A DNA stretch of 64,000 bases from Opisthorchis felineus (Eukaryota > Platyhelminthes > Trematoda > Opisthorchiida > Opisthorchiidae). Under the pieces are notes generated by a model. It made no database searches, was not told the DNA's origin, and saw nothing but the letters and a program-made list of their open reading frames with translations. The stretch spans positions 212,106-276,105 of the forward strand of contig SJOL01007403.1 of the NCBI GenBank assembly GCA_004794785.1, given 5' to 3'. This document shows, in pieces, positions 1 to 12,830 of the stretch; the stretch's first letter is position 1; each line of letters starts with the position of its first letter. The position numbers were made by a program, and so were the translations under genes.

Positions 1-369
1 TGTCGATGATACACATGCGACGAGCCATTTCTGGTAAGTTTTTTTAAAGCAACTAATATCTGGCCTAAATATACAAGCTCTATATCTTCCTGATTGTGGA
101 TGGCATGGTTACCGGACATCCGGTTCTGTATGCCTTCCTATGAAGCGAACGGATTGCTCCAATGCATAAACTGTTCGGCTTGTTCATGGAAATGATGGGC
201 GAACTGTATCCCTTGAAAAATTTTGTGATAGACAAAGTGGCAGCACAAACGCGAGCAGCGAGAGTCGTGTTTGGCTGCGATGTCATTTTATGCTACCTCC
301 ATATTAGAAAACCTATCAGGAAGCACGAATGTATCATTTAACATCCGTGTACTTTTGGTAACAGGCACA

Positions 370-2130
370 CTCTGCGAACAGCCGGCACCTATTCCACAGT
401 GTGACTCGCCTTGACAATGCCGTAAAGTAGGTTTTTGTTTATCATAACACGATCACACAGATTCCGACAAGATCTGGTTGTACATCACCCACAAATGTGC
501 TTTGCATGCAGAGTCCGGGGTGATTCAGCTGTCTGGAGAACGCGAGCGGTCGCCCGGAAAAGCGAGTGCATCACTCAGACACATTGGAGCATGCCATACA
601 GAAGGTGTCCCGGCAAGCCGATTGGCTCGTGAGATGCATACGTCATACCACTGCAACCTATGGGAAATCCTGGAGGGCACGGTTACGTTCTGAAAGTTGT
701 CTGTCGAATGACTACGTATGCGTGTTCCCTCGTTTTGAGGCAATTGGGACCGCGACCCCCAAGGCTGCACTATCATCGTGTTGGAACTAATTAGATGAGG
801 CCAATCTACGTTAACTGACTTTTTTTGGTTCAAACACCCGGGCGCTCCCAGAAGGTTGGCACCTGTGGTGGAAGATGCCATGCACCTTCTACCAGACGAC
901 GTGGCCTTGTGCATCTATTTTTTCTCCCTAATTAGAGAGCAGTCGGTCCCAGGAAGCAATAAACATTCTTCATACATGTTTCCTTAGGTTGCTCCCCCAT
1001 CCACCAAAGCTGGCTTTTGGATTAAATCATAAGGGAACAAGATATAGGACCTAACATGTTCCCAAGCCGACACCGACATTTTTCAACGCCTAGGTTCGAT
1101 CAGCCTTCCGCTATGATCAAAGTAGGTACCATGTGGCTAGTTGATTAGGCATCAGGGACCCCAGTTGCTTGTTAGTGGTGTGCGACAGCTAAGTTCGTTT
1201 AGCTGTCCGCTGTATCGACCTAGTATCCATGTGGCTAGTGGATTAGCTATGCGACTGATTGGTTAGGCATCGTGAACCCTAACCGCATGTTAGTCGTGTC
1301 CGCAAGCTTGGTCGGTTCGGCTGTCCACTAGGAGGAAGTTAGGTTGCATGTGGCTAGCTGATTAGACATCGTGGACCCCTAACCACATGTTATTCGTGTA
1401 CATGTGCCAGGTTCGTTCCGCCCTCCAGTATGGTCAACGCCATGCTTATCCTGGCACGTTTTGCCAATTACAATGGAGGACTCTGCTGCAATTTACCACC
1501 AAACTTGTAGTATGTGCATAGGACAACAACAAACGCAAGTCTTATTTTCAACCAAGTTCGTATGAGTTATCCGAATCTAACGAATTTATCTGCTGCAATG
1601 ATATCTCACAATGGCAATTATCGAGGTCCCAGAACACATAATTCCGTATTCGTCCAGTGAAGCCGATATAAATAGCAAAAATTGCTTACAGGTGCGACAC
1701 TCGCATATTTTGCGTCCACAAGCACAATGTAAATTTTAGAAGGCCTACTGAATTACTTAAGCTGCAGAACTACCTGCAACTATTGTCCATTATGAGCGAT
1801 TGACGTTTTACCTCAATTCGCGATATCTTATTACCGTCAGTGGCGAGTGATGACCTTGAAGCTTCGCTCACTTAGATAAATCACCCAGGCAGATAATTTG
1901 CAGAACAATTTATCGGACACAGACATTCTTCACTATGAAGTGAATACCTTGAAAGCGCCGTAGTTTTCGTTTCCGTTTTGCGAATACTCAGCGGCACGGG
2001 GCTTCCCACAGATATCTCTGTGGTCCAACCGCGCCAAATACCAAAGAAACCAAATGCACGCGTGTTCATCGCAATTTCTTGAACAGCACAAATCCAGTCG
2101 TTCAAAAGTCGGTAGTTCACAAGCTATAAG
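370..2130 (+). repeat. Family A composite repeat, copy 1 (internally deleted)
   Basis: This stretch aligns by eye with ~15040-17790 and, in pieces, with 6520-11480. Shared landmarks are a block around 426-480, another around 570-800, a third around 960-1060, the tandem ~100-bp units at 1050-1450 and the end block at ~1480-2010. Relative to copy 3, the segment holding the family A open frame (15600-16670) is missing, so the sequence jumps from the 'ccaccaaag' block straight into the tandem units. All copies have the same orientation. The class of element is unknown; no reverse transcriptase or transposase motif was seen. The left limit is uncertain and may lie before the window. Confidence 0.6.
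1050..1450 (+). repeat. Tandem ~100-120 bp units inside family A copy 1
   Basis: About three and a half diverged units follow each other. Each contains 'catgtggctagttgattag', then a 'catcgtggacccctaaccg' type block, then 'catgttagtcgtgtgcg', then 'aggttcgttcagctgtcc'. Unit starts are near 1130, 1227 and 1347. The same units recur once or twice at ~10600-10745 and about two and a half times at ~16680-16925, always at the same place within family A, so copy number varies between family members. Confidence 0.75.
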
Positions 2131-4380
2131 TAGCGGTCATCGAAGTTTTTAAAACCACGTGGAAATAACTGCGTCACCAGAAGGCAAAAGGCCCACGCAA
2201 ATTGGACTCTGGGGGCAAAGACACACTTGCAAAAGAGGAAGAGTTCCCGGAACCACCAAGGCAAGAAACAGACAAGTATGCCGCGTGGACCCTTTTGAAA
2301 ACTTCTGAACACGCTACTGATGCTAATGAAGTTAAGCCACATTTTTGAGGTTGCCACGACTTCGGCTGCCATGTTCCACAGTCGGTCGAGTTTACGCTGA
2401 TATTTTTCCTGGAAATAATGACTAATGTGGCTTTATCTCGAAGTATCCAGTCCTTTGCGGCTAACAGCTGATTCCCTCCAGATAAATCGCGGGCATATGT
2501 CCATGTCTCTCCCTCAAATTAGTAGATTTTATGCTACTAAAATCGCCTTCTTTAGTTCTAGCGCCCCAAGTCTTGGTCCAGAAGCCTTATGAACTGGTGC
2601 TCCCTAAGATACAATTGGAGCTATTTTTGGCAAGCTTTCCGGACCAAACGACAGATGTTACTTATTATCGACGAAAACAAATCCCGTCGAAATCCGAGAA
2701 ACACATTTGGCCCTGTGTCATTGAACATTTTACCAAGCTGACAGAAGCCCCCGGCAACTACCGAAAATCAGGCTATTGGTTATCTTTAGAGAACACAGGC
2801 TTCTGCTTTCAACTTCAAAGCTAAATACCATCGTTCCCTCCGAATGTGGTAGTCTTCTTTATCAGCCAGTTTACAGCAGCATTTAATTTTCCGATTGCCG
2901 TACCATCTCGCAACCATCTGTACATGGTATGCAATTCTCGTTTTTACTTACTCTCCCCTGCGCGGTATGGTTCACCCAGACCTCCCTAAAAATTATTGTC
3001 TGATTTCGAAATCTGTTTTAATTGGCAGCGTAACCACTAATTGAGATATTTCAGGAGGGCACCCTCAAGGCGAACGCTCTTATTTTTGCAGACAGGTTTC
3101 TGAGCATTCTCCTTCCGCCTTCATGCAAGTGTTTCTGTAACATTCGAACTAATCTGTGGTATCTTTGTTAGGCTGAATATGAAACTAGGCCTCCTTTCAT
3201 GGACGAAATATTCCACTATCTGTCGGCGAAATAGGTTCGGTGACACACCGACCCAAAAGAGGTTCACTTCTTAGCTTTTGTGCCATTTTTATTCGTTCTC
3301 ATGTTGATTCATCTTGCTTCCTCTACCTACTGAGTTGCTTTGTTCATATGACCTCCTATACTGGATACTTAATTCCTTGGATTGGCGATGGACAAACCAA
3401 TGATATCGATGCTGCAACCTTTACGAAAGCGGTCGCGCAATTCTTGGTAAAATCCCTGAGAAAATCAATAACAACTGAACGCTTACCGTAATTTACCATC
3501 ACTATATAAATGTGCCGGTATATTGGTATCTTAAGTGTCTTTATTGGTGGTTGATCAGGTTTTCATCAGTAAGTTTGTTGGCTCAGCCAGTGGCTTCCAA
3601 ACACCTAATCACCCATCAAGATGTCATCAGTTCGCACGCTTGTGAGTAATCATTCGTAACTGCTGGAGTCTATTTAGTTTTGGGAGACCGGCTAATACCT
3701 ATTGCTGTGACCGGATAGCTGAGTCATAGCCATCTTGGAATACAACTGGTCTGCAGGAATTGCATTACGTTGTAGTCTGCACTTTTGCAATCAACTTGAA
3801 ATGCAGCTTATGATACAGTTGGCTAACTGCTACAGGACTGAAATGTTCCTGGGCAGAAAGTACTCAATGCAACAACTGAGTGCAAGGAATACGTGTCAAA
3901 AGGCAGCATAATTCGCAGCGGGCGAATTATACTCCGAGAAAGTGATGTTCATTTAGTCAAACTCAGCAGCAGATATTAGCTGGATTTTCCGGCAATGTAA
4001 GTGGCGGGTACAGTTAAGCAAAACAAGCTGAGATCAAAGGTACATAAGAGGAGGAAGCAAATGTAGGAGAATCGTTCAGAGAATTGTTATGAGGTCAAAT
4101 TAGATTCGATGCACATGTTGGCCGTGGTAGGCAGCAACAGCACCGAAAATGAGGATATTCCACGCCCACCCAATAATAACGCGGCTTTAACTACTCCCCG
4201 GTTGTCGGTCAAGAAGTTGCTCGATTGGTGTCCTACAAGCAAACGCCGATCCTTATGAGTCGTGTGCAATTTTTCCAAAAACCGTTGATTTTCTAGTAAA
4301 CCTTTTGCGGAAAAGGGTTACATTTAGCTGTATGTATGACCAAAGCAAAAAAACATAATCCACGTTACTTCCGCATAAAT
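2131..4380. other. Unassigned AT-rich stretch
   Basis: No convincing gene was found in this 2.2 kb. The longest open frame (2531-2824, plus) has no recognised motif and no clear splice sites. Parts may be further decayed family A or unrelated repeats, but I could not match them by eye to other parts of the window. Confidence 0.4.
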
Positions 4381-4956
4381 TTTTTAAACTAAACTCCCTC
4401 TGTAAATTTTTGCGTGCCTTCAAATTTGAGGTTGCTCTGCATTGACTCAGAATGCTGTTGGTTTGGCCTCAGACATTTTGTTGAGAAATTGGCGGCTGTC
4501 AAGCAATCGTAGTTCACGGAATTTGAGGAGTTACACAAATAACTGACGGGTAAGCATGTCGTATTTTTGGGTGCATCAGGTAGAAAAAGCACCAAAACTG
4601 TTTTGCGTTAAGAATCCGTAATCTCCTTGAGAATATTCAGAATATTGACCATTCTTTGGGTGTTATTTATGAGGGACCGTTAGTTGTATTGTCCTCAAGC
4701 GGCACGTGAATCTGTCTTGCTTTAACCAGTAAGAACCCTTACATATTACTCCGGTGCAATCGTTCCAATGGACGAAAACGAAAAAGGCTTGAGGAGGAAA
4801 CTTAAGTCCACGAGACAAAACTCAAATTTTGTATTGGACGAAATGTAAACGTGCGAACATTGCAGGCACACGAAACAGTGAAATTTGTTTCGCCGGGATT
4901 GATAAACAGCGGGACGCTTAGGTCCAGAAGCGTCATCACAGCTACAGTGCTGTTCG

Positions 4957-5460
4957 TTGTATGTCCACGAACAGAAGTATTTCCAGCCGCTGTCAGCGCC
5001 AGAAGAAATTTGCTGCTTATTCGGGTTACCAAAATCTTTCGAGGAGACCATGCCACTACGGCCAGCTGTACCCCTCCTAAGCACACCAGATCACAACTTC
5101 TTGGAGGATATTTGTGGAAGACGGAAGCAACTTATGAGGGGGCTCCATAGCTCGGTCAACAATGTAGGACGGGTTTTAGAGATACTGGAAAATGTCAATT
5201 ATTGCGATAACGTGATAATAGCTTCTTTCCAATGTGAATTCACTGTGAACGTCCAGGGATTATAACTCTGCCGACGCGGTTTTCGCTGAGCTGCTGGACA
5301 AATACGGCGTGGCAAATAAACCTCTGGAGAAGGTGCACTCATGCAAACTGCTCAAATTATTCTTGTCAGTACTTCAACTTCAGTGGAGAATATTATGGAT
5401 AACTATGGGGAAGAGCACTAAATCCCAGTATTCTCCGCGGAAATCGTCACGTATTGGCTG
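4957..5460 (+). pseudogene. Coding remnant of unknown element (two frames)
   Basis: A frame open from 4957 to 5265 continues, after a stop and a frame change near 5262, with a second open frame to about 5450. The two read like one protein: the first part ends in a segment with FLEDICGRRKQLMRGL and VNNVGRVLEILENVNYCD, the second contains SADAVFAELLDKYGVANKPL. Composition is helical and charged. It lies a few hundred bases left of family A copy 2, so it may be part of a mobile-element open frame. I do not recognise the family. Neighbouring frames on both strands are also open for ~100 codons, which weakens the case. Confidence 0.35.
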
Positions 5461-8302
5461 CGAAGGATGGCATTGCCACAAATAAATCCCTAAATAAAGA
5501 TCCGTGATTTGGATGCGACTCTCTTCGTCTTTAAGCAAAATGAGCTATAGCAAAAAGTCCAATGATACGCAAAGCGTTTGATGGCTTACAATTTACGATA
5601 AATGAAGAAGGCAGCAGGAAGTTGACATCCCTGCCTGTTCTTATTATGAGACTGCAAAATGGCCGGCAAAGAAACAATGTATAATAAAGTGCAGTTCACC
5701 TCAAGCCACCATCAACAACCTGGGCGACTAGACCGTGCATTAAACCGACAACCACACTGGACACAAAGTGGAGAAGCTTGCCCTGCTACACGCTCAAAGC
5801 TTGCCGAAGAGCATGGCGTGCGGGACAAAATATTGCATATTCTGGTAGCTTTACAAAAACATAAAATTGCTTTACGGTGCCGCAGTTTGTTCAGAAGCGC
5901 CCAGGCCTTTTTGGCGCGCATTTCAACTTCAGTGATCCTTTTTCGTGGGCCTGTCCATAGTTATCCGGCATATGCAACTTTCTCCCAAAGCCTGGGTCGT
6001 GGAAGTTAACTCCCAATAAAGTGCTTCATTTTCCTGTCTGTGTATTTAAACCAAAAGACACCATAATCTGCTTATTCCGTTGTAATAGTTTGAACCAATT
6101 TCTTCGTAAATTTTGGTGCGCATTCAGTTTATCAGTTGCCCTGCTATAATGATGCACGATGTGGGATTGGCTGCATGCGTGTGTTGGGAACTCAATGGTT
6201 GTCCAGTTTTCTTACTTCGCGACAATTGAGGAGGCGTTAAATGAATACAGGGGGAAACCATGTGGTACCTATGCATGTTACGCGTAAAGAATGCACCAAA
6301 GCTGTTTTGTTTTGCAAGCGGGTGAACCACCGGCGGCCACGGAAGACACCCAAAGTTCAAGCAATCAGAAACAGCTGACAAGTTAGGCGCACTCGCTAAT
6401 AACAAACAGTATATGAACCACCAGTTGTCCAGTACGGTCATCCATTTGGAGACACGGAAACCGGCTAATACTCACATATTATCGTCTGGAACACAAACAT
6501 GGCGGCGAAGTTTTTATGCGATCGACTCCCTGTATACCAACGGTTAATGAAAGAAGAGTTGGGCACGTGCAGGGGCCTGTTGAAGTATGGAACGCCGTCG
6601 TATGTAGCGAGGAATTTTGCAGTTGTTGGATTCAGTAAGATCTATACAACTCAGGATATTTAAACTGCTGAGTTCAGTGTCGACCTGCTCTGTTGAGTAC
6701 GTGTTGGATAGTTGGGTTTTATTTTGGTAGGTACTAGGCGTTAGGTCATGACTAGGCTTCGCGGGTCCAGATGGGTATTTGTGTTGCAGTCGGAAGGTGG
6801 TCATTACAGCCACACACGCCCCACCAATTGACGACAGACCGCTATGTTCCGACGTTTTCCAGACGTCGATAATTTCGATAAAGCACACTAGACCAACCGG
6901 TTTGGGTGAGTATTTTCAAGCGGCCAAAATGTGGACTGTAGATATAAGCCGTGCATGTTTCTGATCACAGACGGCACGGTTTCTGTCTGTCCAACCACGT
7001 GTGCCCTTGTGAAAAGGAAGCGCGTACCCGTGTGTTAAGTGCTTAGCTTATTTAGGAAGATGATGGGCGGAAAGCATCAGGTGAAGACATACGTCTATCA
7101 CACTACTAATAAACAGATTCCCCCGTGACCTGCAAGTGCTGTGCCGCAAAAACCCAAGATTCATCTCTTACTTCACGGCTCACCGGCTGAATATCGACCG
7201 CAAGTGTGCTGTGCACGGTCACAAGCATGTCATGCAAAAGATGTCCTGGCAAGCTGCGTGACTCATGCGGGACTAAAAAATGCGTACGTCGTACCACTAC
7301 GACCGAAGAGTAATTCTGGTGGGCAAAGGCTACATTCTAGACGGAGCCCCCCAAATGTCTACGTATATATTTTCCCTAGTTTTAAGGCACTTAGGGCTAC
7401 AAACTCTGAGGCTGCGCCATCATGTGTTGGAACAAACAAGGTGAGGTAGTTCTATGGTGACTAAATTATTGTTCCTGGTGCAAGCCCTCAAGTGCCCCCA
7501 GACAACGGGCACCTGTGCTGGCAACTGCACGTTTCCCCAGGCTTCCTTGTATGCATTGGTTCTCAGTATTGAGTGTTCTTACCAATAAGCAGCGTTATTC
7601 ATAGATGTTTTCCAAGGTCACCTTCCAGTACACCAATGGCTTTTGTCTGATTAAAACCTACCGGAAGAGTGTATACCACTTACACACGTTCCAAGCCACA
7701 GCCATCACCTTTAGTTGACTTCTGTAAGCAACGTGACCGGGCGGCGAATTAACTTCAACTGCTTGAACCAAGAAAGGCCATAATCGCCATTAAGCAGAGG
7801 ATCGTTTGGGGGCAAGTCCTGCTGCGCTGAGGCTCGATGGATGACCTGCAGCGGTGGTCAGATATACTGAGCCTCAAACCAAATGGCGGTCCAGGGACAC
7901 AAAATTTGGCTTTTTTGGGCCTAGTGACCTGCTGACTAGTCGCACTGGCCGCCAGTATCAAAAGAATTGCTCGTGATATCACGTCGGCTGGTGTGATGGT
8001 GAGCCTTGCCAAATATGCGGTAACGATCTTCAAGTTTGTTCTCATGGTGCGTGCGCATGTAACTCATTATTGTTGTGGCCTAGACACCGTCTCTTCCCGA
8101 AACAGCACAAGCCGTGTTGCCAAACAGTTCGCAAACTAGCCATGCTATGATGCTTACTTCAACCAAAACACTGAATCCCAGCATACTTTGTTCCGGAGGT
8201 CTGTCTGCATCCACATTTTCGACACCTGGGAGGAGTAACTTGAACGCAGTGAGCCAAAAATAATAATAATAGGTTTATTTCCCAACATGCCGACTGAGGC
8301 AA

Positions 8303-8352
8303 GATCGGGTCGTTACAACCTGAACGCGGCAGGTAACAACACAACGGGCATG
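8303..8352. repeat. Left copy of 50-bp direct repeat (TSD of T2)
   Basis: Starts 'gatcgggtcgttac' and ends 'aacacaacgggcatg'. It matches 9670-9719 at 49 of 50 positions; the difference is A versus G at position 15. It directly abuts the ATT-type 3' tail of T2. Confidence 0.8.
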
Positions 8353-9669
8353 TAATAATAATGTTTATTCCCGACTAGTGGGTGGCATACCTTCAGGCAT
8401 GATCATAACTTTACAGTCAGAATAAGAGCATGACTGGCGGGGTTTGCGGGTACTGGGAGTTCCGTCGAAAAGGGACGGCGACATAAAGAGTGGGCATTAT
8501 CCGAAGTAGACTTGGTCACGCCTGAGGCGGTATGGGTAGGGAACCAAGATTACAAGGGCTCTTTCTTTCTTATGGGGAACATATCAGATAAGACAAGGTA
8601 CGACCTTTAGGATTTGAAAGTGGCGGGCGAAAACAATACGAAGGAGTGCATAGAAAGAGGCTTCCCGCCTAGTATGTGATAAGAATAATAAAAGAAAAAC
8701 TTCAGTCTGCAGGAAAAGTGGAACCAGAATAACGGATCAGGGGAGGCAGCAGAACTGGCACGATCTGACCGGCTGATTTGAACTAAAGCCTAAAACCGTT
8801 ACCGAGGCATCGTAGCCTTGGGCTGTTGGGCGTATGGCCTGAGTCACGAAAAGCGTAAGTGGGGGAATGTGTGGTACGGAAAAACGCCAGTAAGAAATTC
8901 AGAATCACAATGTGCAGTGAAACTGGAGAGTCTCGCTAGTGTTGCTGCTGGAGCGCGGTCGGGTCTTTTAGTTCCCTGGGAGAAGGAGTTCACGGAAACG
9001 CACAACAAGGAACGCAAACTTCACGGAAAATGACTGACTTGGCGAGGAGTACAAAGTAAAAGACACCGAGATGTTCAGATCCGATGAAAGGTTCAGCAGA
9101 TTGGAATGAACGCCTCCCGGAGACGAATTCGATTTTGGTTGTAGGTAAGGGAACTAGTGGGCGAGTGAGCGCAGTCGAAGTTATGAGTGAACAGTTGTTG
9201 GTATGATATCAAACTGGGTATGACAGTGCCGTGCCGTCGCTGCACTGAGATACTTCACTTGTGGACAGCTCCGTGATGGACGTCGTGATTGAGGTGGTTG
9301 TGCTGGGTTGCGCAGTTTTGTGAGCAGCGGGATGTTGTGGGTTTTTCAGGGGATTCCGCAGGGAGAGCAAGACCAATTGGTATTTTTTTTCGGTCGGGGA
9401 TCACTTCAGATGTAATGCACAGATCGAGTGGAGTGGATAATAGCCAAACAGGACATCCATAGCACGTATTACCGCAGGTCGAAGCGTGGGAAGAAGACGA
9501 GATGGGATGAGATCAATAAGGCCTAGAGTGTTGTAGGAGCCATCAGACAGGATACAATCCTTTAAGAAGAAAAAACCTGAACGTTTACCACAAGTAGGAT
9601 TGATCTACACTCAGTAGCCTAGTCATCAAAGTCAAGCTAAGATTGCCAATATATGCTATCGCACTACCT
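8353..9669 (-). mobile_element. T2: ~1.3 kb LINE-like insertion with 50-bp target duplication
   Basis: On the minus strand the 3' end reads 'gggaataaacattattatta', again a poly(A)-signal-like AATAAA plus ATT repeats. A 50-bp sequence occurs immediately left (8303-8352) and right (9670-9719) of this segment with a single mismatch. That is best explained as a target-site duplication made when T2 inserted into T1. The body is purine-rich on the plus strand and aligns along its length with 11780-12830. No long open frame survives; it may be a 3' UTR-rich truncated copy of a CR1-like LINE. Confidence 0.65.
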
Positions 9670-9719
9670 GATCGGGTCGTTACGACCTGAACGCGGCAGG
9701 TAACAACACAACGGGCATG
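9670..9719. repeat. Right copy of 50-bp direct repeat (TSD of T2)
   Basis: Partner of 8303-8352. On its right the T1 element resumes, as expected if T2 landed within T1 and duplicated 50 bp of it. Confidence 0.8.
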
Positions 9720-10599
9720 CTTATTACGTGAAAAGTCACCACAGTTGTGGGAGCCCAAAAAAGAGGACAATGGGCATGAGGTACAACAAGTTCAAAGATG
9801 AGGCCTGCTGACCTGAACCAAAACTGAAAACCGTTGCTGGCCGCGAGTGACCTTGGGCGGTCGAGTAAATATCTAGGGTCACGAAATTCAAAGTGGAGAT
9901 GGAGATTGAAGAATTTGATCTGAAGACAAATGGCAAGTTTTGTCTCAAAAATATGGTCTGATACTAGTACGAGTGCTTTAGAGCGACAGTTTGATTAAAT
10001 AGACTATGATGAATGCACCTGAAACAGGCAAAATGAGAACGCCTGGTGGCCTTTTTAAGGGACACCTACCCAACTGTGGCTGCAATCTCGATGTGGTAGT
10101 TGGGCTGCGCCTTTGTTTCAGTGAAGTACGTGAAAATCTCTAAGCTAAATGGGCGGTAAATTCACCCACTGCAAGGTTCACTGTTGGCGGCGTTCAAGTC
10201 TGTTGATCCTTTACTGCGGCTTCATGTATCTTATGTAAGACTCCTATTTCTCGAGGCTTAATACTCAGTAGATATCAGCTACAGGAAACGAAGCAGCTCT
10301 TGAAAATGACGTCATATGAACGCGATTCTAAAAGACTGAAGGTTGAACTGCTCGATCCATAGAGTAAGTAATGTTATAAGTCAAACAACCACTTGCCCCA
10401 TAGTGATATTTTGATAATATAACTAATATCCAGGTTTCATTTCAAAACATCAATGACCCACTGAACACCACGCATCAATAAAGTCGTGCCTTTCCTGCTA
10501 AGGTACATATACCCATCAAAACTCCGAATATAATCCAACTTGTCATCTCGTCCAAGTGAGACCATTGACTTTTCCAGTCGAGATAACTGGGTACGTGTT

Positions 10600-10745
10600 A
10601 ACCGTGCACGCGATGAAGGTTCGTTCAGCTGTCTACTGTGTTCGACGTAGGTTGTACCTAGCTAGTTGATTGTGCATCGTGGACCCCTAGCAGCATGTTA
10701 GTCGTATGCGCCGACCAGGTTCTCGTTGCTGTACCGTGCAAGCAA
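10600..10745 (+). repeat. Tandem units of family A copy 2
   Basis: About one and a half of the ~100-bp units described at 1050-1450, including 'tagttgattgtgcatcgtgg' and 'catgttagtcgtatgcg'. Confidence 0.65.
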
Positions 10746-11779
10746 AGACAGCCTCGTTGGACAATTTCAACTAAGTTACAGGCATTTCTTTGATTTAAAG
10801 TGGGTTTGAATGATGGGATATATATTTAGTTGCTCACCATGCACACACGTAACATCAAATTATCTGGCAATTCTCCGGCTACGTAAAGCCCGTTATTTTT
10901 CTCCTATTGTAGTGGAGCGTTCTGCTGTTAAGAGTCCGGGCCTGATTACTCACAGAGCGATACCAAACAGTTTACCGTGGGACTCGACGTGAGGGCACAG
11001 GGCACTTGTGAATGACGACGACTTTTACGCCTTCAAACTATTCAATGGAATACCGTGAGTACGACTGGTATGTTAAAGGCCCTAAGTTCTTCATACCTCG
11101 TATGGGCAATCAAAAGTCAATGAGTGTTTCTACCACGACGATTACGCAGAATAACACTTATCTAGGGGCGGGGACACAGGTTCCTCAATCTGACTATTTG
11201 GGTAGCGGATGCCAGTCCAAGTTTAGATGCAGGAGTGATCCACCAGCTCATTTTGCGTCAGTGTGCCAGTTGGGAGCATTAAACTGCGGAAAGTTACGCA
11301 AATTACCATAGTTGCAGGACTATCTGCAAATTTCGTCTATATTAATCGAGCCACATTTTCCGGCAGGTTGGGATAACACGTTTCATTCGGCATCGTTTTT
11401 CAACTCGAGGCTTGTGCTGGCCTTGACGAACCACCCACTTAAACGAATCATATATACGAGCAATTTGCAGGAAAATGCATTGAACAGAAATATTTAAATG
11501 ATGAGGCAGTAACCTCGAAAAAATCGGTTCTCAAGAACGCATTTCTTTTCGCCGGATACCGATTAGCATGTATTTCACTCACACTAGCACTGGGATCTCT
11601 GGTGACGTATCCTGCGTGTGATTGGCTTGTTATTTTGAAATGTTCTGAGCGGTTTTCCGGAAAAGCACTAAGATTTCACGTTTTATCCCCGAAATTGTCT
11701 TTTCTTTCTACAGAAAAATTGAAACAGTTCCTCCTGAAAATAAAGAGAACCTCGGTAAGTTCGCAGATATATAAAAATA

Positions 11780-12830
11780 ATGAAAATAATGGTTATCTAA
11801 AAATTGCGGGTGGCATGCCGTTAGGCATGATGATCAGGTTACAGTCCGAATAAAGGCATGATTTACGGGGATTGTAGGTATAGGGGGTTTTGGGAGAAGG
11901 GACAGCGACATAGGCGGGGGGCATTATCCGATGCAGACGTGGTCATCACTAAACCGGCACGGGCAGGGAGGCACAATTGCCATGCTTTTTTGGAGAGAAC
12001 ATCGAGCAAGATCAGATCGGCAGGATTTGAAGGTGGCGGCAAAACCAAAGCGAGGGAGGGCAAAACAAGAGGCTTCCTGCTTGGCACATGACAAGAAGAG
12101 TGTAAATGGTTGAAAATGAGGAACCAGAACATCAGATCTGGTGAAGCAGCAGACTTGGCGTCATCCAGCCGGTCAAGTTGAACTAAAACCTAAAACCACC
12201 GCTGAGGCCCCCTAGCCTTGGACTGTTGAGCTCATGGCCAGGGTCACAAAGAGCGTAAGTGGGGATGATGTAGTGGAGAGGTTAGCGAAGCGGATAAACG
12301 GCAGCAGGAACCTCAGGATTATGGTGTACACTGAAATTGTAGAGTCTCACTGGTTGCGCTGTTGTGGAGCTGGGCATAATAGTTCCTTGGAAGAGTGAGA
12401 TAGTGCCAACGCACGAGCCGGAACGCGAACTGTATAGAAAATTATTGATTTTTGTCGGGGGAACAGACTGAAAATCCACCGAAATGGTTAAATTCGAACT
12501 AAAGGTTCAGCAGTTTGGAATGAACATGTCATGCAGGCGGCTGGGGCCAGGTGAGGAGCTTATTCTTATTTGCAGTTAATGGAACGAGTGGGCGAGAGGA
12601 TACGGTCGAGAATTGAAAGGGAATAGTTGCGGATGTGCTATCAAACTGGGTATGGCAGTGCCGTGCCATCATTGGCCTGACATACTTCGGTTTTCGGACA
12701 GCCCCTTGACGGACGTCACATAAAAGGTCCGTGGGCTGGGATGTGCAATTCTCTGAGCAGTTGGGGATCCCTGTGTGTGTAGAGGCTAACTCATCATTTG
12801 CTTTGCAAACCCCGCCGTCCACAATGCCCG
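11780..12830 (-). mobile_element. T2 family copy, minus strand
   Basis: Aligns with 8380-9360 over about 1 kb. Shared landmarks include 'gggtggcat..ttaggcatgat' at 11807, 'ggcattatccgatgcagac' at 11920, 'aactaaaacctaaaaccac' at 12180 and 'atcaaactgggtatggcagt' at 12640. The minus-strand 3' end near 11780 is an A/T-rich run with ATT-like units. Open frames of up to 97 codons on the minus strand carry no recognised domain. Confidence 0.6.

Larger units (their letters stand above)
8255..9950 (-). mobile_element. T1: LINE 3' fragment inside family A copy 2, itself split by T2
   Basis: Read on the minus strand, T1 ends with 'gggaaataaacctattatta': a polyadenylation-like AATAAA followed by an (ATT)n tail, a usual 3' end for CR1-type LINEs. 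Its body is interrupted at 8352/8353 by T2 and resumes at 9670. The 8-bp string CAAAAATA flanks the whole insertion on both sides, a possible but low-complexity target duplication. The 9790-9890 part resembles the T2 region at 8780-8850, so T1 and T2 are probably related subfamilies. No reverse transcriptase is left. Confidence 0.55.
6120..11480 (+). repeat. Family A composite repeat, copy 2 (split by nested insertions)
   Basis: Homologous to copy 3: 6520-6600 matches ~15020-15080, 7080-7690 matches 15090-15600, 7745-8250 matches the open-frame region 15690-16170, 9955-10600 matches 16190-16670, 10600-10745 holds the tandem units, and 10800-11480 matches the tail block also seen near 17080-17700. 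Between ~8255 and ~9950 the homology is broken by two nested LINE-like insertions. The open frame has decayed here, but the cysteine-rich patch (around 7985-8030) is still readable, as CDGEPCQICGNDL. Confidence 0.6.

Noticed and set aside
525..914. 129-codon minus-strand open frame
   Set aside because: It lies inside family A copy 1 and is not preserved in copies 2 and 3; chance frame.
11863..12132. Minus-strand frame rich in Pro/Leu
   Set aside because: Falls in a T2 repeat; the corresponding region of the other T2 copy has stops and no similar protein.
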